DNA from: Arthrobacter sp. CDRTa11
GTDB lineage: Bacteria; Actinomycetota; Actinomycetes; Actinomycetales; Micrococcaceae
Assembly (NCBI RefSeq): GCF_026427775.1
Contig: NZ_CP044532.1
Coordinates: 3,658,001 to 3,722,000 of the forward strand
DNA length: 64,000 bases
Reading direction: 5' to 3'
Shown: piece after piece, positions 15,406-24,612 of the stretch
How the letters are laid out: each line of letters starts with the position of its first letter
Position numbering within the stretch: the stretch's first letter is position 1
Notes under the pieces: model-generated
The model's database searches: none
Seen by the model: the letters and a program-made list of their open reading frames with translations, nothing else
What the model was told of the DNA's origin: nothing
Program-made: the position numbers and the translations under genes

Positions 15406-16257
15406 CTACCGGGTTGCGGGCCGGCGCCCCGGCGAGGCGATCCGGATCACAAGTCCCGCGACCAACAGGGCGCTGCCGGCGATGGCGGTCCCCAGAATCC
15501 AGGACCGGAAGTCACCGGCGGACGCGGCGACAAGCTCGTTCCGGAACATGTCGGCAAGTTCATTGCCGCTACCTGTGCTAAGCACAGCGTCGATGCCCAC
15601 CTGCAGTCCTGCCGTCCACAGGCCGGCCAGCAGCAGGCCGGCAACGCCAATCGAGACGATCACGGCCCAGCGGCGTCGGGCGGCCACCAACGCCAGCAAA
15701 AAGGCGATGCCGGCGCCTGCCGCCAGCCCGTACCCCATGGGAGCGTAGCCCCGCAGGGCGTCCACCAGCTGGCGCTGGCTGGGCTGTCCGACGTCGATCA
15801 GTGTCTCCGCGGGCGCTTCCAACGGCAATCCGGAGGTGCTTGAGATTTCTTCAATTCCCAACGCCACCAGCGGTGCCACGTCCAGCGTGAGGGATGCTGC
15901 TGCGCCCGCCTCGGGCGTCCGCGAACCGCTGGTCGAGAAGCTCAGGCGATGGCTCCTGCGCAGCGTCTCCTCCCACGCGGCAAGGTAACCGGGCAGCCCG
16001 GCCATAGACGTGGCGGCCGATTCGAGCACCGGCTGGACGGCGTCGGCCAGCGCGTCCGGAATGCTGCTGGTGTCCACGGCCCCAACGGCGGCGGCAGCAA
16101 GCCGTTGCTGGAACGCTTCGTCCCTGCCGAGCGGAGCGGCCAGCGCCACAAACCCATCCTCCTGGACGATGTTGCGGTCAAGCCATATCGACGGCACTGC
16201 CACGGCAGCCAGCAGCGCGCCCAGGATAAGGGCAATGGCGGAAACAAAAGTTCGCAA
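15406..16257 (-). CDS. Hypothetical integral membrane protein
   Basis: 283 aa from TTG 16257, which has AAGGGG 7 bases upstream. It has an N-terminal membrane helix (about 6-25), a ~150-residue presumably extracytoplasmic region rich in Ala, Ser and Thr, and three C-terminal membrane helices (about 173-192, 197-215, 255-275). The stop lies 10 bp before the ispH start, so both may be co-transcribed. No enzymatic motif is visible. Confidence 0.75.
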   Translation of the reverse strand: MRTFVSAIALILGALLAAVAVPSIWLDRNIVQEDGFVALAAPLGRDEAFQQRLAAAAVGAVDTSSIPDALADAVQPVLESAATSMAGLPGYLAAWEETLRRSHRLSFSTSGSRTPEAGAAASLTLDVAPLVALGIEEISSTSGLPLEAPAETLIDVGQPSQRQLVDALRGYAPMGYGLAAGAGIAFLLALVAARRRWAVIVSIGVAGLLLAGLWTAGLQVGIDAVLSTGSGNELADMFRNELVAASAGDFRSWILGTAIAGSALLVAGLVIRIASPGRRPATR

Positions 16258-16447
16258 GGCAAACCCCTTGTGGTCGACGGCGGTCCTGCCATCCTAGGGG
16301 TGCTTGCTGGGCAAAGAATGTCAGCCTGCGGTGGTACAGCTTATGGATAAGGTTGAAGTAGAGCCCCGCCCCAGCCGACACCACCGCAAATACCAGATAG
16401 AGGAACGCCCATGCCACCAGCCACAGCTTTCCCGGGGCGGCGTGTGT

Positions 16448-17773
16448 ATGTCTGACCCCGCAGCCTTGCCGGGCATGGCGGCCACCACGCTGCCCGCCAC
16501 AGCCGCCGAAACAAGCCCGGACAATCCCTGGCCGTTGCAGCTGCTGTCCCAGAAGCTGAAAGCGCACATCGACCGGACCCCTTCGGCCTGGGTGGAGGGC
16601 CAGGTCATCGAACTGAGCCGGCGCGGCACCAACGCCTACCTGACGCTGCGGGATGTTGATGCGGAAGTTTCGCTGCCCGCATCGGTATGGTCCAAGATCC
16701 TGGACCGGCAGAACATGCCCTTGGAGCGCGGATCCCGCGTAGTCGCCCTGCTCAAGCCGGAGTTTTGGCTGAAAACAGGCCGCCTGAACATGCTGGTCCG
16801 GGACATCAGGCCCGTTGGATTGGGTGACCTCCTGGCACGGATCGAGCGGCTGCGCCAGGCCCTCTCCGCCGAAGGTCTCTTTGCCGATTCCCGCAAGAAG
16901 CCGCTGCCGCTGCTCCCCCACCGCATCGGGCTGATTACCGGACGTGATTCGGACGCTAAGAAGGACATCCTGCGCAACGCTGCGCTGCGCTGGCCCGCCG
17001 TTGAATTTGAGCTCCGGGAAGTGGCCGTCCAGGGCAATGCGGCGGTATCGCAGATCATCAGGGCTCTTCGGGACCTTGACGGCCACCCCGACGTTGATGT
17101 CATCGTCATAGCGCGCGGCGGGGGCGCCCTGGAGGACCTTCTGCCATTCAACAGCGAAGAACTGGTCCGGGCGGTTGCCGCTGCGGCCACTCCAATTGTC
17201 AGCGCCATCGGGCACGAAGCCGACCGCCCGCTGCTCGACGACGTGGCGGACCTGAGGGCTTCCACCCCCACCGATGCTGCCAAGCGGATCGTACCGGATG
17301 TGGCGGAGGAACTGGCCGGAGTGCGCCAGGCCCGGGATCATTTGCGGCGATCAATCGGCCGGCTCGTTGACAGGGAGACGGACCGTTTGTCCTCGCTTCA
17401 TTCGCGGCCGGTCATGGCTGCACCCGAGGGGATGATTACGCTCCGTGCCGAAGAGGTGGAGCGGCTCCTGCGCCGGGCATCCGCCGCAGTGAGTTCCACG
17501 GTGGTCAGGGCGGCGGACCAGCTGGTCCACCTGCAGACCCAGGTGCGGTCGCTGTCACCGCAAAATACCCTGGACCGGGGTTATGCGGTGGTGGAGCTCG
17601 CCGGCCCGCGCGCGGCAACGAAAGACAACCCTTCCGGCCACTCCGTGGTCCGGGACCCCTCCGAGGCACCGGCCGGAACGCCGCTCAAGGTGCGGGTTGC
17701 CCTCGGACAATTCGGAGCCGCATCCACAGGCACCGTTCAGCAAGGAATGAAAGAAGGAGAAGCACATGACTGA
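16448..17773 (+). CDS. xseA: Exodeoxyribonuclease VII large subunit
   Basis: 441 aa from ATG 16448; the frame extends upstream to 16304 but that peptide is not family-like. An N-terminal OB fold (about 27-120; [20 protein letters not shown]) precedes the catalytic domain with [37 protein letters not shown] and [19 protein letters not shown]-terminal coiled coil binds XseB, and [14 protein letters not shown] is the family C-terminal signature. It degrades single-stranded DNA. It overlaps xseB by 8 nt. Confidence 0.95.
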   Translation: MSDPAALPGMAATTLPATAAETSPDNPWPLQLLSQKLKAHIDRTPSAWVEGQVIELSRRGTNAYLTLRDVDAEVSLPASVWSKILDRQNMPLERGSRVVALLKPEFWLKTGRLNMLVRDIRPVGLGDLLARIERLRQALSAEGLFADSRKKPLPLLPHRIGLITGRDSDAKKDILRNAALRWPAVEFELREVAVQGNAAVSQIIRALRDLDGHPDVDVIVIARGGGALEDLLPFNSEELVRAVAAAATPIVSAIGHEADRPLLDDVADLRASTPTDAAKRIVPDVAEELAGVRQARDHLRRSIGRLVDRETDRLSSLHSRPVMAAPEGMITLRAEEVERLLRRASAAVSSTVVRAADQLVHLQTQVRSLSPQNTLDRGYAVVELAGPRAATKDNPSGHSVVRDPSEAPAGTPLKVRVALGQFGAASTGTVQQGMKEGEAHD

Positions 17774-17984
17774 AGCAACCCCCGCTTCCGATATTGATGA
17801 GCTGAGCTATGAGGAGGCCAGGGAAAGGCTTATTGACGTAGTCGCGAAACTTGAGGCCGGGGGCGCGAGCCTGGAAGAATCGCTGGCTCTGTGGGAACGG
17901 GGCGAAGCACTTGCCAAGCGCTGCGAAGAGTGGCTCGAGGGAGCCCGGAAACGACTGGCAGCTGCCCGGGACCAGCCTCTGTAG
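17766..17984 (+). CDS. xseB: Exodeoxyribonuclease VII small subunit
   Basis: A 72-aa protein with AAGGAG upstream, translated from inside the xseA end. The two family helices are visible: [20 protein letters not shown] and [20 protein letters not shown], followed by the basic end [11 protein letters not shown]. Several copies bind each XseA along its coiled coil. Confidence 0.95.
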   Translation: MTEATPASDIDELSYEEARERLIDVVAKLEAGGASLEESLALWERGEALAKRCEEWLEGARKRLAAARDQPL

Positions 17985-18011
17985 CGCGCAACACCAGTCA
18001 GCAGGTTAAGC

Positions 18012-18872
18012 TCAGGACCGTTCCACGATCTCCCGCTCGACGGCGACGTCGAAATCGGCCTTGGGCCACTCCAGGTGCAGGTCTGCGAACGCGCCGAGCA
18101 CCAGTTGCTGGACGGCGATCCTGGCAAACCATTTTTTGTTGGCCGGCACCACGTGCCACGGTGCCACCTCGGTGTTTGTCTCGTCGATGGCAACCTGGTA
18201 CGCCGCCATGTAGTCGGCCCAAAAGGCCCGCTCGTCCAAGTCACCGCGGCTGTACTTCCAGTGCTTGGCCGGGTTGTCCAACCGGGCCAGGAGCCGCTCC
18301 TTCTGCTCATCCCGGCTGATGTAAAGCATGACCTTAACAATCTTCGTTCCCGAGTCCGTGAGCCGGGCCTCGAATTCGTTGATGGCTACATACCGGCGCT
18401 TCAGCTCTTCAGGAGGTGTCCAGCCATGGACCCGGTGAATCAGGACGTCCTCATACTGGGAACGGTCGAAGATGCCCACCATTCCGGCTGCCGGCACCTC
18501 CTTCTCGATCCGCCAGAGGAAGTCATAGGACTTTTCTTCCGGAGTGGGGGCCTTGAACGCCTTGAACTGGACGCCCTGCGGATCCATTGGGGCCATCACA
18601 TGATTGACGATTCCGCCCTTGCCCGCGGTATCCATTCCCTGCAGGATCAGCAGGAGCCGTTTAGTCCCGCCAAATCTTGATTCCGCAAACAGCTTTTCCT
18701 GGTATTCAGCCAATTTCCCGTCCAGATCGGCCAGGAGAGCTTTCCCGTCCGCCTTCATCCCGCTGAACCCGGGTGTGGCATCGGGGTCTGTGTCCGCCAG
18801 GGCAAATCCGTTGCCAACCTTCAGGGTCTTGGAAGGGTGTTTGGTGAAGTCAACCAGGCGGGCCATGGGCAT
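18012..18872 (-). CDS. PPK2-family polyphosphate:nucleotide phosphotransferase
   Basis: 286 aa; MARLVDF at residue 3 is an alternative start. The P-loop is GMDTAGKGG (79-87), Walker B IFDRSQYEDV (134-143), and the lid is around HWKYSRGDLDERAFW, with basic residues near KIVKVMLYISRDEQ. The single-domain length and the start (FTKHPSKTLKVGNGFAL) match the class of PPK2 enzymes that phosphorylate AMP/ADP or other nucleotides from polyphosphate. The class (I, II or III) was not resolved. It is convergent with xseB. Confidence 0.9.
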   Translation of the reverse strand: MPMARLVDFTKHPSKTLKVGNGFALADTDPDATPGFSGMKADGKALLADLDGKLAEYQEKLFAESRFGGTKRLLLILQGMDTAGKGGIVNHVMAPMDPQGVQFKAFKAPTPEEKSYDFLWRIEKEVPAAGMVGIFDRSQYEDVLIHRVHGWTPPEELKRRYVAINEFEARLTDSGTKIVKVMLYISRDEQKERLLARLDNPAKHWKYSRGDLDERAFWADYMAAYQVAIDETNTEVAPWHVVPANKKWFARIAVQQLVLGAFADLHLEWPKADFDVAVEREIVERS

Positions 18873-18916
18873 CCTTTGTCCGAGGTTCCACGGGCGGAAG
18901 GACCCGTCCCCACAGG

Positions 18917-20137
18917 CTAGTTCCCCTGATACCTGCTAAGGAAGTCCCCCATGCGCCCTACGGCTTCTTCAATGTCCTTGACGTTGGGCAGGGTGACCAT
19001 CCGGAAGTGGTCCGGACGAACCCAGTTGAAGGCCCGGCCGTGCGAGACCAGGATTTTCTGTTCCCTGAGCAGGTCCAGGACGAACTTCTCGTCATCCCGG
19101 ATATGGAAAACCTCAGGATCAAGGCGGGGGAACAGATACAGCGCGCCCCTGGCCTGCTGGGTGCTCACACCAGGGATGGCGTTGAGCATGTCGTACGCCT
19201 TGTTGCGCTGTTCAAGCAGCCGTCCCCCGGGCAGGATAAGGTCGTTGATGCTCTGGTAGCCGCCCAGCGCCGTCTGGATGGCATGCTGGGCGGGAACGTT
19301 GGCGCAGAGCCGCATGTTGGCGAGCAGGCTGATGCCCTCCAGATAATCGGCCGCGTCCTTCTTCGGGCCCGAGATGGCCATCCAGCCGGCGCGGTACCCG
19401 CACACCCGGTAGGCCTTCGACAGTCCGCTGAACGTCAGGCAGAGCACGTGGTCACCCGTCAGCGACGCGAGGTTGATGTGCTCGGCGTCCTCGTAGAGGA
19501 TCTTTTCGTAAATTTCGTCGGCGAAAAGCACCAGCCCGTGCTTCTCCGCCAGCGCCACGATCTTTTTCAAGGTCTGCTCGGGGTACACCGCCCCCGTGGG
19601 GTTGTTCGGGTTAATGACCACGATTCCCTTGGTGCGCGGCGTGATCTTGGCTTCCAGGTCTTCAAGGTCCGGCTGCCAGCCTGACTCTTCGTCACAGAGG
19701 TAGTGCACCGGCTTGCCGGTGGCGAGAGCAACTGACGCCGTCCACAGCGGGTAGTCGGGCGTGGGAATCAGGACCTCGTCGCCGTCGTCCAGCAAAGCCA
19801 TGAGTGACATGGTGATCAGTTCACTGACGCCGTTGCCCAGGTAGATGTCGTCCACATGGATGTTCTGGATGCCGCGGGTCTGGTAGTACTGCGAGACGGC
19901 GGTGCGTGCGGAGAAGATGCCCCGGGAGTCGCTGTATCCCTGGGCGTGGGGCAGGTGGCGGATCATGTCCACCAGGATGGCGTCCGGCGCTTCAAACCCA
20001 AACGGCGCGGGGTTTCCGATGTTCAGTTTGAGGATCCGGTGACCCTCCGCCTCCATTTGCTGGGCTGCCTGAAGAATCGGTCCACGAATGTCGTAAAGGA
20101 CGTTATGAAGCTTGGTGGACTGCTTGAATTCTGCCAT
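18917..20137 (-). CDS. alaA: PLP-dependent aminotransferase, AlaA type
   Basis: 406 aa, fold-type I class I/II. The motif NPNNPTGAVY lies in the middle; DEIYEKILY follows, and the PLP Lys is in FSGLSKAYRVCGYRAGWM. The N-terminus (LYDIRGPILQAAQQMEAEGH) and SRGIFSARTAVSQYYQTRG match AlaA glutamate-pyruvate transaminase, making alanine from pyruvate and glutamate. The substrate is assigned from similarity only. It is transcribed leftward toward ppk2 as a separate unit. Confidence 0.88.
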   Translation of the reverse strand: MAEFKQSTKLHNVLYDIRGPILQAAQQMEAEGHRILKLNIGNPAPFGFEAPDAILVDMIRHLPHAQGYSDSRGIFSARTAVSQYYQTRGIQNIHVDDIYLGNGVSELITMSLMALLDDGDEVLIPTPDYPLWTASVALATGKPVHYLCDEESGWQPDLEDLEAKITPRTKGIVVINPNNPTGAVYPEQTLKKIVALAEKHGLVLFADEIYEKILYEDAEHINLASLTGDHVLCLTFSGLSKAYRVCGYRAGWMAISGPKKDAADYLEGISLLANMRLCANVPAQHAIQTALGGYQSINDLILPGGRLLEQRNKAYDMLNAIPGVSTQQARGALYLFPRLDPEVFHIRDDEKFVLDLLREQKILVSHGRAFNWVRPDHFRMVTLPNVKDIEEAVGRMGDFLSRYQGN

Positions 20138-20227
20138 TCATCAAATATGCCACAGGGAGGATGTACTTCCGTTGAGACGTCGGACACATGCAATCGCAGT
20201 GACGATCACTCTGGTGATGATCCCGAT

Positions 20228-20261
20228 GGCGGTGCCCGGCTTCCGGAAGCCGGGCACCGCC
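20228..20261 (-). terminator. 34-bp perfect palindrome, hairpin terminator
   Basis: ggcggtgcccggcttcc is exactly repeated in inverted form, giving a 17-bp stem without a real loop. It lies 29 bp downstream of the stop of the leftward binding-protein gene, with no U-run, as for many actinobacterial terminators. Confidence 0.7.
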
Positions 20262-20289
20262 GTCGGGAGCTGCTGAGGCCCCCAGGGCG

Positions 20290-21222
20290 CTACGTGACGA
20301 TTCCTTCGTCCTTCAGCCACGCGGCGGCAGCGTCCTTCGGGTTCTGTTTCTGGCTGCCGCTGACTGCCCTGTTGAGGTCCACGAGGTCCTCTGTGGTCAG
20401 GAGCCGGGAGACGGCATTGAGCGCATCTTTCGCCTTGTCTGTCAGCTTTTCCTTGTTGTAAACCGGCAGGACCTGTTGCGCCTTGAAGTTGTTTTTGGGA
20501 TCCTCCAGCACCACCAGGTCATTGTCCGCGATGGAGGGCATGGTGGTGTAGATATCGGCAACCTGGACGTCGTCGGTGAGCAGCGCGAGCAGGGTTTGAT
20601 TGCCGCCACCGTCAGCAGAGGGCTTGAAGGCCTTGAATTCGCAGCCGTAGTCCGCCTTGAGCCCGCGAAGGCCATCGGGGCGTGCTTCGAAGGTGTTCGG
20701 TGCCGCCATGGCCAGGTCCTTGCACACCTTTGCCAGATCCTCGATGGACTTCAGCTGGTATTTCTCGGCCGTGAGCTTGGTGACCACCATGGCGTCTTTC
20801 GACTCCGCCTTGGACGCTTCCAGCACGGCCAGCCCCTCGGGCAGCCTGCCAGTCAGTGCCTTGTAGATGTCATCAGCCGAATCTTCTGACGCCTGCGGAT
20901 CGACATGCGCAAGGAGGCTTCCTGAGTAGTCTGGCACCACATCAGCGGTGCCGTCTTTGAGTGCCTTAAGATACGTTTCGCGGGGTCCGACGTTCGGCGT
21001 GGTTGTGGCAGGAACGCCGGCAGCCACCAGGGCGCCGGCATATATTTCGGCAACGATCTGGCTTTCCGCCGAGGTGGCCGAGTCCAGGGTGGGGCTGCCA
21101 ACCGTCAGGGCAGCAGCAGGCGAACTGCTGCTGCCGGTGGGAGTTTCTTCGGGCGCTCCTGTGCAAGCGGCCGAGACCAGCAGCGTGGCGGCGGCCAGTC
21201 CGGCCCAGAGGGGTTTTCGCAT
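20290..21222 (-). CDS. Quaternary-amine (glycine betaine/choline-type) ABC substrate-binding lipoprotein
   Basis: 310 aa. The N-terminus is a lipoprotein signal with lipobox VSAAC (C20), followed by a Gly/Pro/Ser linker. The mature part is an OpuAC/QAT-type binding protein: LTVGSPTLDSATSAESQIVA, IVAEIYAGALVAAG and YSGSLLAHVDPQ, with a central ARPDG region. It normally works with a permease (OpuCB) and ATPase (OpuCA) in osmoprotectant uptake. Neither is adjacent, so it is an orphan that may serve a transporter elsewhere. Aromatic ligand-cage residues were not assigned. Confidence 0.85.
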   Translation of the reverse strand: MRKPLWAGLAAATLLVSAACTGAPEETPTGSSSSPAAALTVGSPTLDSATSAESQIVAEIYAGALVAAGVPATTTPNVGPRETYLKALKDGTADVVPDYSGSLLAHVDPQASEDSADDIYKALTGRLPEGLAVLEASKAESKDAMVVTKLTAEKYQLKSIEDLAKVCKDLAMAAPNTFEARPDGLRGLKADYGCEFKAFKPSADGGGNQTLLALLTDDVQVADIYTTMPSIADNDLVVLEDPKNNFKAQQVLPVYNKEKLTDKAKDALNAVSRLLTTEDLVDLNRAVSGSQKQNPKDAAAAWLKDEGIVT

Positions 21223-21447
21223 TAAGTCACTAACTCCAACAGCTCTTGATGGACCAAGTCGATATGGGCCTCGTCGGCGGTGTCCTGGCCGCAGTCATAC
21301 TATCGCCACGTTACTCCAATGAATGGGTATGTTTCGGCGGCAACAACATGCTTGAACCGAATGGATGCACAGGGCCCGGTCTGGCCCGTCCGGCCTGACT
21401 TCCCACGAGATCCCCCTTGAACGCCCCTCCCGGCCTAAAGTTGGACT

Positions 21448-22470
21448 GTGACGAACTTGGAAGTGTCTCCCCAACAGGAACTTTGTCCGCCCGCTGGTCC
21501 CGAAGGTACTTCCGGCCCATGCCTGCAGCTGTGGCCCGAGCGGGAAGTACCACTGGGTGGCGTGCGTGCAATGAACGTGCAGCGTACGCTTCCGCAGCGC
21601 GGCCTGCCCACCGTGGGTGCCTGGTGCTTCCTGGACAACTTCGGTCCGGACCGGACAGCCATGTCCGTACTTCCGCACCCGCACATCGGGCTGCAGACCG
21701 TCACCTGGCCCCTCGCCGGGAACATACGGCACCGGGACAGCGTGGGCAGTGACGTCGTAGTCCGCCCGGGTGAGCTGAACATCATGACGGCAGGCCATGG
21801 AGTCTCCCACTCGGAGTTCGCCGTCCTGGCTGATCCCGACGGCCCGCTGCCCATCCAGCGCGGACTGCAGCTTTGGGTAGCGCTTCCGGACGGGCAACGG
21901 CACAGGGAACCTGCCTTTGAGCAATACCGGGAGCTGCCTTCCGTCACGGGAGAGGGCTTCACCGCCACCGTGATGGTGGGCGAATTCGCCGGCGCGGTTT
22001 CCCCCGCCACGATGTACTCGCCCATCGTTGGCGCTGACGTATCGTGTGCCGGGCGCGCGATCTTGCCGCTCAATGCGGACTACGAACATGCCCTCCTGGT
22101 GCTCGACGGCGGTCTGACGCTGGACGGCCAGGAGATCCTGCCCGGGCCCTTGGGCTACCTTGGCACCGGCCGTCCGGCGCTTGAGGTGCAGGCGCTGCCC
22201 GGCACGCGGTTCCTGCTCATCGGCGGGGAACCCTTCCAGGAAGAACTCCTGATGTGGTGGAACTTTGTGGGCCGTACCCACGACGAAGTGGAACGGGCAC
22301 GTGAAGACTGGGAGGCCCAAGGGCAGCTCCCTGACGGCCAGGCCCGCGGCGCCCGGTTTGGATTGGTGGAAGGACATGGGCCGGAGGCGGGGGCAGAGGC
22401 AGGCCGTATTCCTGCTCCCCCGCTTCCGGCGGTCAGGCTGACCCCTCGAAAGCGCGCCGCCCGGCCCTGA
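21448..22470 (+). CDS. Pirin-family cupin protein
   Basis: 340 aa from GTG 21448. The N-terminal cupin has the pirin signature: FLDNFGPDRTAM, PHPHIGLQTVTW (two metal-ligand His), REL-type continuation GELNIMTAGHGVSHSE, and a second cupin with ELLMWWNFVGRT. Bacterial pirins act as quercetinases or redox-linked cofactors. The C-terminal ~45 residues (Ala/Pro/Gly rich) are an extra, probably disordered tail. It is oriented away from the binding-protein gene. Confidence 0.9.
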   Translation: MTNLEVSPQQELCPPAGPEGTSGPCLQLWPEREVPLGGVRAMNVQRTLPQRGLPTVGAWCFLDNFGPDRTAMSVLPHPHIGLQTVTWPLAGNIRHRDSVGSDVVVRPGELNIMTAGHGVSHSEFAVLADPDGPLPIQRGLQLWVALPDGQRHREPAFEQYRELPSVTGEGFTATVMVGEFAGAVSPATMYSPIVGADVSCAGRAILPLNADYEHALLVLDGGLTLDGQEILPGPLGYLGTGRPALEVQALPGTRFLLIGGEPFQEELLMWWNFVGRTHDEVERAREDWEAQGQLPDGQARGARFGLVEGHGPEAGAEAGRIPAPPLPAVRLTPRKRAARP

Positions 22471-22507
22471 GGGTCACCGAGGCCGGACGCAATCGCGGGG
22501 CGCCGGC

Positions 22508-23476
22508 TTAGTCGTCCTCAGCTACAAGCTGCAGGACGCCGAACACGGGCTCCTGGTCCAGCACACGGACATCGGTAATTCCGGCTGCGGCAAGATACTT
22601 ACGGAAGGCGTCCTGGAGTGCGGCTACGTTCATACCGAGGCCTCCTCCAAGAATGACAGGGCCATCTATGCCGAGCTTCCGGAGTGCCTGGGCAGCCAGC
22701 GCAGCAAGGTCGTTGCCCGCCTGGTCGAGCAACTGCTGGCTAACAGCATGCCCCGCCGCAGCACCTTCCACCACCAGGCGCGCCTGCTGGGCCCAGAAGC
22801 GGCGGCCGGTATCAGGGGAATGGAACATGGCGATCAGCCAGTTCGGATCATCAACACCGCATGACTCCAGCAAGGCTTCGGTGAGCTGATCGGCAGGCAG
22901 CCCCTGGTTCATCCTGCGCAGGCTGTGACGGACGGCTTCCCGTCCCAGCCAGTAACCGCTGCCCTCGTCGCCCAGCAGATACCCCCAGCCGCCGGCCCGG
23001 GCCTCGTCCCCGGCTGCGTTCTTACCCCAGGCCGCCGATCCCGTTCCGGCTATCACGGCCACTCCGGTGCTGACACGGCCTGCGGCCAGCAGCAGCCGCG
23101 AGTCGTGGACCACGCGGATCCTCGCACCCGGCACGTGCGGTTCGATCAGCGCGGCGAGCGCGGCGGCGTCGTCGTCTGTGTCTATCCCGCCGGCACCTGC
23201 ATACACCTGTGACACCTGGCCGCCACCTATTTTCGCAAACAGCTCGGCGAGATTGACGGCCGCGGCTTCGCGGCTGACGTTCTGGACATTCGAACTTCCG
23301 GCAGACGCATCGGCAACCGTGGCGCCATCCTCGAACCGGACACCGTGGGTTTTGGTCCCGCCGATATCAAGGCCGATGATTGTTCCCGCCAAGGGGCCGG
23401 GCGCAGCCGCTGGCCGCATCCCGCCTTCAGGGGAATTAGCTGCGGCAGAGGAGGGGGGAAGTTGGGTGTTAGTCAC
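22508..23476 (-). CDS. BadF/BcrA-type sugar kinase, N-acetylglucosamine-kinase-like
   Basis: 322 aa from GTG. ASKHA-fold motifs: phosphate-1 IIGLDIGGTKTHGVRFEDG, phosphate-2 VAVIAGTGSAAWG, a GGWGYLLGDEGSGYWLGR block, and adenosine segment GPVILGGGLGMN. The GDEGSGYWLG motif is characteristic of N-acetylglucosamine kinases of the BadF/BadG family. The first ~30 residues are a poorly conserved Pro/Ala extension. The exact substrate is inferred. Confidence 0.88.
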   Translation of the reverse strand: MTNTQLPPSSAAANSPEGGMRPAAAPGPLAGTIIGLDIGGTKTHGVRFEDGATVADASAGSSNVQNVSREAAAVNLAELFAKIGGGQVSQVYAGAGGIDTDDDAAALAALIEPHVPGARIRVVHDSRLLLAAGRVSTGVAVIAGTGSAAWGKNAAGDEARAGGWGYLLGDEGSGYWLGREAVRHSLRRMNQGLPADQLTEALLESCGVDDPNWLIAMFHSPDTGRRFWAQQARLVVEGAAAGHAVSQQLLDQAGNDLAALAAQALRKLGIDGPVILGGGLGMNVAALQDAFRKYLAAAGITDVRVLDQEPVFGVLQLVAEDD

Positions 23477-23528
23477 GTCACCAGCCTACTGAAGCCTTTC
23501 CGGAAGGACGTGGCGCCGTCGGTATGTT

Positions 23529-24515
23529 TCAGTCGCTTTGTGAACGTTCCCGGACCAGCCCGGCGAGCAGCCGCGGACCCTCTTCAAGCACCATCTCCCG
23601 GAAAAGCCGGACAGGATCAGATTCAGCGCCGGGACCCGGCTTGCGGCGCCGCCATGCCAGCCCGATCTCCCGGTACGCGAGTGCGGATTCGAGGGCAAGT
23701 TCAACCCATCCCAGATCGCCGGTTTCCGGGCTCACGTGCCGACCGGGTGCGTTCCCTCCCGGCGGCAGGATACTGACGCCCAGCCCTGCAGACACCAGCC
23801 CGCGGACAGTGTGGGAATCCTGGCTTTCGAAGGCGATCCGTGGCCGGAAACCGGCGTCGCGGAATATTGCATCGGTCAGTGACCGCAAGCCATAGCCGGG
23901 GCCAAGTGCAACGAAGGGGTCCCTGCGGATATCCTGCAGCCCTGCGCTGCGCCTGCCCGCCAGCGGATGCTGATGGTGCACCACCAGGCGGAGGGGTTCA
24001 CGGTACAGGGCAGCTGATAAAACGGTGCCTGTTGCCATGGCCACCGGAGCCGTAAGCGCCAGATCCGCCTGGCCTGTTGCCAGCTCTGCCAGGCAACCGT
24101 CGCGTGATCCCTGGCTCAAGGTAAAACCTGCCTCCGGGTGGCGGCTTCGGAAAGCACTGATCAGCAAGGGCAGGGTGGCCTCGCCGAAGGTGTGCTGGAA
24201 GGAGATGGCAACCTTCCCGCGCACCACGTCAGACTCGTGCCGGACCAGGTCCAGTCCCGCCTGGAACTCGGCGAGGGCCGACTCGATGTACGGCAGCAAT
24301 GTCTTTGCCGCGGTGGTGAGGCGGACACCCCTTCCATCCCGGATCAGCAGTTCGGTTCCAACCACGGCGCTGGCCCGGGTGAGTGCCCTGCTGACCGTGG
24401 ACTGTGGTACTCCCAGAAGTTCAGCAGTTTCAGTGACGTGCTGTGTGCGGCCCAGTTCGGCGAGCAACGGCAACAGCGGGAGCAGTTGCACCAGTTGCTT
24501 GTGATCGGCATCCAT
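23529..24515 (-). CDS. LysR-family transcriptional regulator
   Basis: 328 aa from ATG 24515, chosen because GGAGGGG lies upstream. An N-terminal winged HTH (about 10-68) contains HVTETAELLGVPQSTVSRAL. A substrate-binding effector domain follows (about 95-300): GKVAISFQHTFGEATLPLLI, QADLALTAPVAMA, ESQDSHTVRGLVSAGLGVSI. It is divergent from the MFS gene, which it probably controls through the inverted repeats in the intergenic region. Confidence 0.9.
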   Translation of the reverse strand: MDADHKQLVQLLPLLPLLAELGRTQHVTETAELLGVPQSTVSRALTRASAVVGTELLIRDGRGVRLTTAAKTLLPYIESALAEFQAGLDLVRHESDVVRGKVAISFQHTFGEATLPLLISAFRSRHPEAGFTLSQGSRDGCLAELATGQADLALTAPVAMATGTVLSAALYREPLRLVVHHQHPLAGRRSAGLQDIRRDPFVALGPGYGLRSLTDAIFRDAGFRPRIAFESQDSHTVRGLVSAGLGVSILPPGGNAPGRHVSPETGDLGWVELALESALAYREIGLAWRRRKPGPGAESDPVRLFREMVLEEGPRLLAGLVRERSQSD

Positions 24516-24546
24516 GATTCCGGCCCCTCCGCATGACTGTTCCATA

Positions 24547-24599
24547 TTTGCCATAAGTTTGAGGCAAACCATGCATTGGAAGCATACATCCGGCAATGC
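24547..24599. promoter_or_regulatory. Two inverted repeats between lysR and the MFS gene
   Basis: TTTGCC-N10-GGCAAA (24547-24568) and GCATTG-N15-CAATGC (24573-24599) lie in the divergent intergenic region. These are candidate LysR binding sites (the first resembles a spaced dyad). No assignment of promoter hexamers was made. Confidence 0.5.
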
Positions 24600-24612
24600 C
24601 TACTCTGGAGCC

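Noticed and set aside
16178-16447. Membrane-like peptide on the minus strand upstream of xseA (FLYLVFAVVSAGAGLY)
   Set aside because: It has a plausible hydrophobic stretch but no good start or ribosome binding site, and its end overlaps the next gene by about 80 bp. It may be real but is too weak to annotate.
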